A DNA stretch of 64,000 nt from Ypsolopha sequella (taxonomy: Eukaryota > Arthropoda > Insecta > Lepidoptera > Ypsolophidae), in NCBI GenBank assembly GCA_934047225.1, contig OW203993.1:30146069-30210068 (forward strand). Direction: 5' to 3'. Position numbers and translations under genes: made by a program. The stretch's first letter is position 1. Every line of letters starts with the position of its first letter. Below, piece after piece: positions 54,133 to 64,000 of this stretch. The notes under the pieces were generated by a model. That model was not told the origin of the DNA. It saw only the letters and a program-made list of their open reading frames with translations, and did no database searches.

Positions 54133-55129
54133 TTTGTTTACATTTGTGATATGATGACAAACATGATTTAAAAGGCGTTTTGTTAGTGCATTTATGGAAG
54201 CGTTCAATAAAAAATATTTATTATTATTTTATTTTCATTTTATTTTTATTTTATTGATTGGGAAACAAACAGTTTTCTTAACACATAATACAAATAACAA
54301 TAAATTAATCTTAAAACCAAACAAGTTTCCACATAAATCTTGCAAGTAAATAAATTTATGTGCACTGCATTATAACAACGCAACATGTACTTGCGTTATA
54401 AGTTACTCAGTAAAGTTACACAAAACAAAGCAAATTGAAAAGGGAAAAAATATAAGCAAATTGAAGAGAGAGAAATGTACATAAATTAAACTTAACACTA
54501 ACACAAAGTTAAGTATCACTAAGAAAACATTAAGTACTTTTTTAAAAACGTTTTAAACAATGAAGATTTAAATAGACCCAGCGAAAGATGCCATATATCA
54601 AGATCAAGAAAATCTTTAATAAAACAAATTTATTTCCAGGGCTTCTAAAGCGTTGAGTTTCGGTCCTTTTTTGCATTTTTGCAGGAATTTTATGTCCTGA
54701 TTCGGGTCAAAGGTATGCTTTTCTTTGTTAAGGTGTTTGTAAAATGCAAAAAAGGACCGAAACTCAATGCTTTAGAAGCCCTGGAAATAAATAGACACAA
54801 CATTAAATCACCCCAGCCACTCTTAAATGACCAATACTGCCTATCATCGTCACCATTACTCCAATAATTTACAATCTAATTCAACCTAATGACCAAATTA
54901 TTTTATTTATTTATTGACATCAGTTCCTTTTTCGACTTTATAAACATTTACCTCATTTTATTTTTATTTTAATTTTTATTCAATTTATTTAAATTTAATT
55001 CATCTACTTATTAATTTCAGTGTACTTTGAATTTATAATACTAAATATTTTAAATTGAACGCTTCCATAAATGCACTAACAAAACGCCTTTTAAATCATG
55101 TTTGTCATCACATCACAAATGTAAACAAA
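54133..55129. mobile_element. Large inverted-repeat element (~1 kb)
   Basis: TTTGTTTACATTTGTGAT at the left pairs with ATCACAAATGTAAACAAA-type sequence at the right; arms of about 75 bp end near ATTTATGGAAGCGTTCAAT. A second inverted pair (CCAGGGCTTCTAAAGC...GCTTTAGAAGCCCTGG, about 54638 and 54770) lies inside. The interior is AT-rich without coding domains. No target duplication is clear. Confidence 0.65.
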
Positions 55130-55297
55130 TACTGCTGTGACACATGAGCTGGGACAAAACACTGGTACATGTGGTTAAATGATGGATGACACTTGTTCAA
55201 AAGCCTTCAAAATCCCATTACTTCATGTTGTAGTGAAATTATTTGTTTTTTTTTTTCTGTAATACTTGCGTTAAGTGATATTTTTTATTTTTTTTAG

Positions 55298-55469
55298 ATA
55301 TGCCAAAGGGTGGTGGAGTCTCTATGCCTGGCCTGACCAGCCCACTCTTATTCTACCTACTCTACCTGAAGAAGGGGTCCTACGGACGCCTATTCCTAAC
55401 CCAGATCTAGGCCAAGCACCCTTCATAGAGCCTGTGGAAATTGCCCTGTCCCCGCCTGCGTTTGCATAA
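55298..55469 (+). CDS. Probable terminal exon of an unknown gene
   Basis: A strong acceptor (long T-rich tract then TTTTTTTTAG at 55288-55297) opens a frame that reads YAKGWWSLYAWPDQPTLILP, TLPEEGVLRTPIPNPDLGQA and ends PPAFA at TAA 55467-55469. A polyadenylation-like AATAAATAATT follows near 55530. The Pro-rich peptide was not recognised and has no clear membrane segment. The preceding exon is uncertain; a candidate is at 53808. Confidence 0.45.
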
Positions 55470-56059
55470 GGGACATAAGCCAAGTCAATGGGTGGAAGGC
55501 TACAGTTTTTAATATATAAATTTGTAATAATAAATAATTTCTATTTATGTAGATTTTTTTTCGTATAATTTTTTTAGTGCTATCTTTACGTATAATAGTT
55601 ATAAGATATTTAGATTGTAAAATTATACTGGTTTAGGAATTTCTTATTTTTAGTTATTTTATTAAGTAAGTAAACTTAAGATTACTGATTCATTCTAAAC
55701 AATCTTAAAGAGATAAGCTCACCGCTGTATTGAACTTTAAATTGCAATGCTTGTTTTTTTACCTTTTTCTGTGTATGTACAATAAAAAACAAGAGTAATA
55801 AATGAAATGTATTATTTTGTAACTTGAAATTTTAATAATAGGTAAATATAAAACTTTCCCTTTTATATTATTTACTTCTGCGGCTCAACTTTACCACTAT
55901 CTTACTGGCGAATCCACCCGAGATAAGTTATTCGGGGAGGGTAAGAGGACAGCTCTCAAACAGGCACAACCAGGTAGCCCACAATATTTAAGACCGTTTA
56001 GCCGGGCGTTAAACCAAACAGACTGGTGACGGGCAGTGGTGTCACTAATGCGAAGGTTT

Positions 56060-56200
56060 TGGCACCATGCTCACCAACCCGCCTGCCCAGCGCGTGTGAG
56101 TATGATGGGCATCACTTCCAAGAGGACCATCAAGAGAGGCAAAATCTTGGAAAGGCCTATGTCCAGCAGTGTAAAAAGACAGGCTGATGGATAGATGGAC
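56060..56200 (+). repeat. RTE-type LINE 3' end
   Basis: GCTCACCAACCCGCCTGCCC and AAAGGCCTATGTCCAGCAGT are the conserved 3' end of a LINE family very common in Lepidoptera, ending just before a GGCTGATGG step. Only the tail remains. Confidence 0.7.
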
Positions 56201-56363
56201 TGCTACTGATTGATTAACACATGGAATAACGTTCAAAGAAGAAAATCTAAACAGAAAACTAAATAATTTTCGACTTTCTACGCGGGCATCTACCTAAACC
56301 TTCCAACGTTAAGCCAACAGTTGGCTATAGTCATACACAACACTAGAGCACTAAAAGCATAGG

Positions 56364-57124
56364 TATTATCATCCACCATTTTGTATCCTGTCAACGTAAG
56401 GAAATATACGTAAACAAACAATACAAAATGCTATAAAAATGGTTAATTTCATGCTTAATACTAAAAGATCTGACGGAAATAGTAACAGAGTGAGTAATGA
56501 ATGTGTTTTTTCTTCGTCTCCTCAACGTGCCGAGTGGGAGTAACATTCTAACATTCATCACAATAGAATTTCTCAGCCAGTTGCTTTTGGATTTACAGTG
56601 TTTCATATTATCATAAATGTAAGTACCTACCTAAATTCAGTCAAAATTTCCAATTAAAATTCAGATTTGAGTTATCTCCGTTCATTTTTATATTTATTTT
56701 TCTTAAAATTTTCCAGATGATCATAGCCTAACGTCAAAAGCAATTAAACAAAAAAATACTATAGATTAACTAATTTAGACAGATTGAGATCTAGACACAT
56801 TATCACTGAGTGGTAAAGCGCTCGCTTACTAACCCAGAGGTCGTGGGTTCAATCATGAAAAATCATGAAAAGCGGGTGTACCAAGTGTGAATACCAACTA
56901 TGAATGAACGTTTCGAATTTCAACAGAAATAAATATAAAAATTAACATCTTGCCCCCTTTTCGATACTCGGACCCAAAGTCTGGATTGTAATCTACTTAT
57001 AAATTTAAAATTCGACTGAATTTCGTACCTTTTAGAGAAACATTTGTAATTCCAACAACTTTTTCTGCAATGTTTACATATGTTTCCTTACTTTGACAGG
57101 ATACAAAATGGTGGATGATAATAC
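56364..57124. mobile_element. Inverted-repeat element (~760 bp)
   Basis: TATTATCATCCACCATTTTG (56364) pairs with CAAAATGGTGGATGATAATA (about 57105). The match continues inward through TATCCTGTCAA and GTAAGGAAA. A tRNA-like SINE sits inside. No transposase seen. Confidence 0.6.
56806..56870 (+). ncRNA. tRNA-like head of a SINE
   Basis: CACTGAGTGGTAAAGCGCTC resembles a tRNA A box and GAGGTCGTGGGTTCAATC a B box, correctly spaced for a pol III internal promoter. The acceptor stem does not close, so it is a tRNA-derived SINE rather than a working tRNA. Confidence 0.55.
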
Positions 57125-57410
57125 TCATACTCCTAAAGCAACGTTTAAAAATAAACCAACAGATTGAACTGAAACCGTTGACCAATTGTTGCCAACTCTA
57201 TTGAAATATTAAAAATTCCACTGAATTTTGTTCTTACCTATAAAAAAATATGAAAAATATAATGTTTACGAACATTAAATCCGATGGTATAGTGCAAATA
57301 CATTATAATTTCTACTAAATAGTTTTAAGAAACTTTTGTATAATTTTACATTTGCTGTCAATGTTACAAGCAATGACTTTATTTATTCCTTACCTTACAA
57401 TGTCAGGAAA

Positions 57411-58489
57411 AATGAGGGGTTTTCAAAGTCAAATAAAGAAAGAAAAAGTAGTACCGAACGACTCGATAGATGGTGCAGCTTGTACTAAAAGTGTCAATAA
57501 ATGTGTTTCTGGCAACACTAGATTCATGTATTATTGCGAAGATCTATTGTTCTTTCCATAGTAAATTCTTAGGGAAACTATGTATTCCTATATTTTTACA
57601 ATCAGCCACAACGCATGGGCTGACCATGTTGAAAGTTGAATGAAACACCAAGTAAAAAACAACACCATATATACACAACAAAATATTTTTGACACTTGAA
57701 AGCAGGGTAACGCCATCTATGAAAGCTTGATCAAGGTCAGTCTGGAAAACCGCTCATTGTGAGAGCAACATTTTTTTTTAAATAAAATTTAAAAAATGTG
57801 GCCATTTTTTAAATATTAGTTACGGTTGCCACAAAATAAGAGGCCCGTTTTGACAGATAAGAACGACCATAGAATATAACTTTACATGTAATAAATGAAA
57901 CGGTTAACAAATAATTATTAACTTATTGGGTTTAAAGAAAATAAATAAACGTTTTTTAATTATCACGGAACATATTTCAAGTACTATTTTCATGCATATT
58001 CCAAAATAAAATGCAATTTTGAATGAGCAGTTTTCCAGATTGACCTTGATCAAGCTTTCAGAGGTAAACATAGATGGCGTTACTCTGCTTTCAAGTGTCA
58101 AAAAACTAAGATTATTTTTTAATCTGTGGGCAGTAATATTTTGTGGGCTAAATATTTCAAGTCAAGTGTCAAACCCAACCCTTTCACAAAGATATTCTTA
58201 TTTTGTTTTGTATATAATAAATGGTTTTGTTTTCTACTTGGTGTTTCATTCAACTTTCAACACAGTCAGCCCATGCGTTATGGCTAATTGTAAAAATATA
58301 GGAACACACAATTTCCCTAAGAAAGAGCAATGGATCTTAGCAATAATACATGTGACGCATGGATTAAATCAAAAGAATCTAGTGTTGCCAGAAACACATT
58401 TATTGACACTTTTAGTACAGGCTACGCCATCTATCGAGTCATACGGTACTACTTTTTCTTTTTTAATTTGACTTTGAAAACCCCTCATT
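57411..58489. mobile_element. AATGAGGGG-ended element with very long inverted arms
   Basis: The ends AATGAGGGGTTTTCAAAGTC pair perfectly in inverted orientation. Pairing continues through CAGAAACACATTTATTGACA-type sequence, and with gaps through most of 57411-57770 versus 58015-58489, making a huge hairpin. Both arms carry ATAGATGG-type motifs like the elements at 33141 and 52179. At about 58280-58345 the plus strand reads MANCKNIGTHNFPKKEQWIL, THAP-like in its Cys and FPK positions but too short to be sure. Confidence 0.7.
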
Positions 58490-59778
58490 ACTACACAATG
58501 TCTCAAAAACAGTTACATTCTCAGTCAATTTTTTCTTAATAATAGTGTTGTAACCAGATAATCGCCTAATTTCACGGACTCAATTCGATTCCACGTGAAA
58601 ATAATTAACTTGTTTTAATATTGATAAAATAATTGTAATGATCTGTAATTAGCTTTTGTGAGACCAGTACACAAAAAGCCAAGTTTAAATTTCCTTTTTT
58701 TTTTGCAAATATAAACTTTTTAGATTTGAACATTTGCATGTATTTCTAACGGTGTCGCGTATACCGAAAAATATAATATAATAATTGTGCTAAATAATGT
58801 TACATAACACTTAGCTTTTAAACTTATAGTTTACAAAAACAAAAAAAATATATATATATAAAACATGCATTTATTGCTTAAAGTCCCATTTTTTTTATTA
58901 ATGAATTGGTTTACAGGCAGTTTTCCATAAATCATTCTATCAATAGACAGATTGGCTGGTAAGAAATATGGCAGTGTTTTTTTTTATAAGGCATGGAGCA
59001 ATTTTTTCATCTTGAAGCCTACATATTTTTCTTACTGGCCAGTATTTTATATCTATCAACGCTCAGACCTCTATCTAATTTAAAGTCAGTGAAGTACAAC
59101 ATTACAAAATATAATATTACACGTAAGAATTTCCATTTCAGATTCTTTTCGTAGAGAAAAAAAATTAAAAGCTGGTTTTAGCACCCGAAATATCTTTCTA
59201 TCACCATATTGGAAGTCGTTGTGCTCCCGTTTGTTTTTAGTGTTTTTTTCTTGTGACTTTAAGCTTTACTTTTGAACTGTTTATATTTTCTTTCACGTTG
59301 ACTTTGGCAATTATGTTTATTCTGGAAATTATAACCAATAAACTTGAAAATATTTCAAACGATAACAAACTCATAATATTTTGAATCGATTTCTCGTGAG
59401 AATCGGTTGACATAGTTACCGATTTGCATGGTTCACATCCATAGATACGTTGCGATGACATATGTCAAAACGGACCTATTACATTGTGACTACATCTCAG
59501 ACCAATAAACCAATAGACAACATCTAATTAAGCAGAAACCTAGGATGGTAAAGCTATGCTACTTTCACATTTACAACTCTCCGTATGAAAAAACAAGATG
59601 GCAGTATTTTTATCAGTACGTCGATTTCAAGCCGGCTACAGCCCTATCTTTCAAACGCTTGCAACTAGGCATGTATCGGACTACCGGTGTGCAGACTTTA
59701 TCGATATCGATTTGGATAAAAAAAGCCTTAATAATACCTTGTTGTACAGTTAGAAAACTACATAGATTATCATTGTAT
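58490..59778. other. Non-coding, no gene seen
   Basis: AT-rich with (TA)n near 58850. Small frames lack domains or splice support. Confidence 0.45.
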
Positions 59779-59904
59779 TTTGTGCAACTGTAACATAATT
59801 TAAGTCATTGGGACACGAGTGCTTGTTAACGAAACGAACTAAGTGAGTTTCGTAATAGTTTTGCACAAGTGTCGAAATGTCTATTTATGATCAGTTGGAC
59901 ACAA
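59779..59904. mobile_element. MITE related to that at 26316
   Basis: TTGTGCAACTGTAACATAAT at left and CAGTTGGACACAA at right; inner text GGGACACGAGTGCTTGTT matches the copy at 26316. It is longer by a central AACGAAACGAACTAAGTGAG step. Confidence 0.6.
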
Positions 59905-60746
59905 TACTTAATCTACGAGCATCAAAAATATCGTATTTTAATCATATTATCAACTAACAATTTCACGAAAAATGAGGAGAACACTCGTTCATGAACCCCG
60001 AGTTCATCGACCGGTAATGCTGCCTTGAGTACCAATTAGAAGCAACTAGGATAAAGTGGGCGTGGCTTGAGAAATAAGGTCGGGACTTATTTCTCGTCGC
60101 TGTTGTTGATTCGCTCTCTAAAGGTGTTATAGTAAATTGGGCCAATAGCAGCGCAGAATCATGGTGTTATAATGTAATATTATCAGATAAACAGTATAGG
60201 TACTTATAAAACTGATTTTGATGATGCAATTACCTTATTGTAGTATGGGAGTAGATAAAATAATATATGAAATTGAGAAACTTGCCAAATATTTATGGAA
60301 TGAAATAATCAACTTTATTTTCAAAACTAAGAATACCACGTTTACATACATACATCCACACACACACGGTCCCACTCCCACTAAAAATACATATCTTGAG
60401 AGGAAGGCGCCGCCATGAAAACTAGCCTCCTTAACACTCTAAAGGATCCCTCTCAAACAATGTGAAATAATGATAATAATAATAAAACTCAGAAAAATAA
60501 TCAGAGGATAAAAGAAACAATTTTTTGCAAACTCCAGAATTACTATTTTACTATATTATAAAAAACATCAAAAATAAAAATAACATTTTGTTGACCTTCG
60601 CATACAAAATGCATAATTGAATCGTTTTATTGAGAAGCTTAATTTTTTAAAACTTCATGGTTGTTTAATTTCTCAATTTTCTCCAGTGAGTACGTTTGAT
60701 TTTCGCATGTCATTAAGATTTACAAAGCAGCCAAAAATAAACGTAT

Positions 60747-61895
60747 TTATTGACCTTTGAAAATTATTGTTTTCGTCAGAAATGAGCATATATTTTCGAT
60801 GGGTGCAGTAATTTCCTTCGTCATGTGATGTATTCTAAGTTTCAAATACGAGTCGATCACGAAGTTATCCAACGAATGGTCATGTAGGTCGTCAAGACCG
60901 TCTGTCTGTACCAATAATCTTTGTGAAATTTGGTTTATCGTAGATGTGAAGTGCTGTGGTTTTCCTACACTTTTTTTTGTAACTACATCCTCAAACTATC
61001 TCAGGATTTTCTCTGCGGTTTGGCAGATTTTTTGAATGCTTTTTGATGGCTTAGTCAGCCCTCCTCTGTCTTTTACACTCATTAGAGGCATGCTGTTAGC
61101 AGGTCCTTCCAGGGCTTGGAGAAATTTTTTTCAATGCAAGAATTTTTTCAATTTACGCACAACAAAGCCAGCTTTTGATGGTTCCATTGCAATCCTCAAA
61201 TCCTAGAATTAAACATAACACTTATTGGTCATTTTTAAACAGATAGTAGTAAAATAAGCATTAAAATTTGTGCATCAAGAGAGCAAAGTTTATTTTTGTT
61301 ACGATTGCCGAGTTTGAATCTCGAGCAAGACTCGTGATTCTAAGTTAGAATTGTGAGCGTAGTGAAGGATTCAACCAAGACAACTTCTGTTTTTCTAGGT
61401 AAATTCAAGTTGGGCACCGCATCGTCTTTTAAGCGTGGTCGCTATAGTTCTTTTCAGAAAGCACTCTGGATTGAAGTGCTTTGAGCACACTTTCCAATTA
61501 GTTTTGTGCTGTTTCCAACTCCAGCTAATAGCAACAAACCATCGTTTACGAATGTCTTAATTTTTGGGGAACCTTAAGTAAAATAAGCTGAATCAATACT
61601 TCATACTAGCACAAAATCAGTAAAATTACCGACAACTGTTTTGACTTCACTAATAACCTCAAAACGGATTTAATTATTTTAAAGATTTTAGGATTTACTT
61701 TTATTCTAAAAGCTATATTTACGTTACTATATGAAAACGACACGTCGTAAAATGCGGTCTTTCTTGATGGAATTCCATTTTATGGTTCATTTACTCGGAA
61801 AACATCACTTTTTACTCACTTGTGAAAACTGATATTGCTGTTCAGTTTTCTTTATTCCCCGAATGGAATCTGCAACCACGCACGTAGCAGGACAT
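60747..61895 (-). pseudogene. Decayed THAP transposase-like gene
   Basis: Three pieces lie in order on the minus strand. Exon 1-like: ATG 61895, MSCYVRGCRFHSGNKEN then a TGA, ending near donor ACAA|GTGAGT (61820). Exon 2-like (about 61570-61400): FPKN, stop, DIRKRWFVAISWSW, WKVCSKHFNPECF, the rest of a THAP domain. C-terminal piece (61190-60747): SVKDRGGLTKPSKSIQKICQ, an in-frame TAG, then about 80 more codons to TAA. A THAP domain followed by a DRGGLxxPS step is what I would expect from P-element/THAP9-like transposases, but that link is from memory. Several stops and shifted frames show it is dead. Confidence 0.6.
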
Positions 61896-62296
61896 TGTCC
61901 TTGTATCTTCAACCCTTTTCCATACGATAATTCGCAGCAAAACACAACTTAAATAAAATTTTGTTTAAAAATCTGCTGACTTACTTCCTAACATAAACAC
62001 AAGCTATAACGCGACCAAATTACAAAGGATTGCCAATGTTGTCACTTAAGAAAAGTAACAGTACATTATAATTTGGTGACTTGGACAGGAGTCATTAGGA
62101 GTCGAAATGAAGTTTTGGGTAGTACGTTTTGACGGCACCAAGACTTTGTCTATTGGTTTATTTGTCTGAGGACTACATGTAGGTAGAGTCCCCACCATCA
62201 CTGAAGTCCTATGGATTAAGGCATTTTGGTTCATATCCCAGAGACAATAAAGACTTTCACGCAGGACTTCAGTGGTGGCGCGGACCCTACTATACC

Positions 62297-62910
62297 TAGG
62301 GTACGTTTCGAAACGTGTGATTATCACTCGGAGCGCTGCGAATTTTACACTGCAGCGTTCAAAAAACGACCCGGGTGAAACCGAGGACAAACGAACTGTT
62401 ACTTGACAGTTGCGCTAAGTGTTTTGAAACGCTTTCGAGAAATGTAAATATCGCACTGACAAGCTGACAAGTGCGATTTCTAACTCTGTCTGGGTACCGT
62501 TAAAATTCGCCTGACAGTTGTCATTTTGGAGTTTTCTCGGGATTCGGACAAATTTTGAAAATATAATTCAAAATTTTCATACGAATACGGTGAAAATTTT
62601 TCGAAACTGCTCCGTCGGGATTATGGCTTGCAAATGCAAAGGTTGCAATGCCATCCATATTAAGAGCAATAGGTATCGGTTCAATTCCTTGTTTATTAGG
62701 TACCTTACTTTATTTATTTATTTTGATTTGAGGTTATGTATTTACTTGACGTGTGTTACTCCAGACCGTTTCAAAACGCTTTTCTCATGGGAATCACTCG
62801 CAAAGCGTTTCAAAACCAGATCTTTCTTTCTCTTTCTAGTATATAGCTCTCTCTTTCTTAAAAACAAGTGAAATTTCGCACGAAGGTCACACGTTTTGAA
62901 ACGTAGCCTA
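62297..62910. mobile_element. MITE with repeated GTTTYGAAACG motif (614 bp)
   Basis: The ends are TAGGGTACGTTTCGAAACGT and, reverse-complemented, TAGGCTACGTTTTGAAACGT. The GTTTYGAAACG core or its complement recurs near 62306, 62421, 62766, 62802 and 62892. No target duplication is obvious. Confidence 0.65.
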
Positions 62911-62965
62911 TTGTATTCTATATATTAAATATATCTATATCTTAAATGTCTTCGCAAAATTTTAA

Positions 62966-63112
62966 ATATAAAATGGTCTGATCGCATTCGGAACACAGAA
63001 ATGCTGCGCCGTGCTAAAGTTGGCGGCATTGAATCTTATATCATGCGACGGCAACTGCGCTGGTGTGGCCATGTCTCGCGCATGTCTAATGAGAGGCTGG
63101 CGAAGCGTGTCT
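62966..63112 (+). pseudogene. LINE C-terminal ORF fragment
   Basis: Reads [20 protein letters not shown], then [20 protein letters not shown]: the conserved C-terminal step of many non-LTR reverse transcriptases. Both sides are lost. Confidence 0.75.
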
Positions 63113-63794
63113 TCAAGGTAGCGTTCCGAAACCAAACCCCTATCATCGAGCAATTCTAGTCGGATGAGCAATACGTTTTGGAACCGGTCATAATGGAACA
63201 GTCTTCGGACTAACTTTGGTGAGATTCGGAACGGACATAGAGTAATATGTCAAAAGAAAAGTTTGGCGGGAAGAGGAAAATGTTTAAATGATGGATGAAA
63301 TTTTTATCTACGATATTTTTTATTTTTCGCTTAAAACAAGTTATTGGCGGAACTAATGTTCGGAGACACGTTTAAAGAAGCCAGATAAAACGGTTTTGAA
63401 TTAAATTGAGATTTTATCTACAGGTTTTATAATTATAGAGAAAGCTTGCTCATAATCAAGTTTCAGACTTGTAGGAAATAACAAAAAACAAACAAACAAA
63501 ATGTCGTTCTAGGCGAGAAAATATGAATAGTTCTCATCTGTGGATTGAGATGTGTTCAAACGTTTAATACTCTTCAGTTCATGTTTTGTAATTTTTGATA
63601 CCATGTAAACGTATAAAAATCATACGTCAAGAATCATGCTTTTGACAGGAGCAATATATTCCCGGCGATTTTCGTAGAGCAAAATATTGGTCGTGTCAGT
63701 AGAAAAAGTTTGCTCGGGTTTGATCGTTCCAAAACGATCTCATTTGTGGTTTTGGAACCAGCATTGAGCTACTTTTATCTGACAGATAGTAATA

Positions 63795-64000
63795 TCTTCT
63801 AGTCTTGACATAATTCTTGCCTGGATTCCTGGCCATTCTGGGATTAAGGGTAATGAAATAGCTGATTCCTTAGCCAAAACAGCCACCACTCACGGGGAAA
63901 AAAATAATTTTAAAATATACTCCCATGACTTAATTCTCCTTCCAGTTCAATACATTTCTAAATCATGGAACAATTCTTGGAAATCCAGCAGCTCCATTAA
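63795..64000 (+). pseudogene. LINE RNase H fragment, cut by window end
   Basis: Reads ILAWIPGHSGIKGNEIADSL then IYSHDLILLPVQYISKSWNN, closely similar to the fragment at 30470-31156, including the SHDLI step after RNase H. It continues past the window. Confidence 0.8.

Noticed and set aside
56806..56870. Functional tRNA gene
   Set aside because: A and B boxes are recognisable but the acceptor stem does not pair and the sequence runs into unrelated DNA; a SINE head fits better.
62046..62390. 114-codon minus ORF
   Set aside because: It runs into the terminal repeat of a MITE at 62297 and shows no conserved motif.
63112..63740. Inverted-repeat element with GTTCCRAAACC-type motifs
   Set aside because: Similar motifs occur near both ends, but pairing is short and interrupted and no boundary could be fixed.

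Overview
This window is animal genomic DNA, almost certainly from a moth or butterfly. It carries the interspersed repeat found across Lepidoptera that opens with a GTGCGAGTCGGACTCGC-type motif, has a run of GACGGACGGACA and ends in GGAACCC. It also holds RTE-type LINE tails, BEL/Pao, CsRn1-type Gypsy and Jockey elements, hAT and mariner elements, and split genes with GT-AG introns. There is no sign of operons, bacterial genes or CRISPR.

The clearest host gene is a NUB1-like gene (NEDD8 ultimate buster) on the minus strand. Five exons can be phased: 31722-31597, 26297-26044, 25806-25706, 25414-25290 and 20701-20544. The introns are packed with repeats, and the remaining exons are probably beyond the left edge. 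A second split gene encodes a short THAP-domain protein (53119-51683, minus, three exons, one in-frame stop). Other possible exons are a THAP start exon at 9394 and a terminal exon at 55298, plus weaker ones.

Layout from left to right: 1-3300 holds two satellite arrays (units of about 60 bp and 24 bp). 3.4-4.5 kb holds a hAT MITE with an 8-bp target duplication. 5.4-8.8 kb is a duplicated repeat block, one copy of which contains a full-length mariner-type element with an intact DD41D transposase. 9.6-18.8 kb is a long-inverted-repeat element interrupted by an 8.4-kb BEL/Pao retroelement carrying an F-type envelope-like region in frame with pol. 19.3-31.7 kb is the NUB1-like locus with minisatellites and element fragments. 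31.8-32.3 kb is another hAT MITE. 33.1-43.7 kb is a three-level nest: a Jockey LINE inside the 5' LTR of a Gypsy element inside a palindromic MITE. 44.7-49.6 kb holds a foldback element, a Jockey-like LINE in two opposed pieces, and a short non-autonomous LTR element (TRIM) inserted in it. 50-62 kb is rich in THAP-related sequences and inverted-repeat elements. 62-64 kb holds a MITE and LINE remnants.

The retroelements form a relative time scale. The Gypsy LTRs look identical by eye, so it and the LINE inside it are very young. The BEL LTRs differ at about 6 of 248 sites and the TRIM LTRs at about 4 of 153. All family assignments rest on motifs read by eye; no database search was possible.
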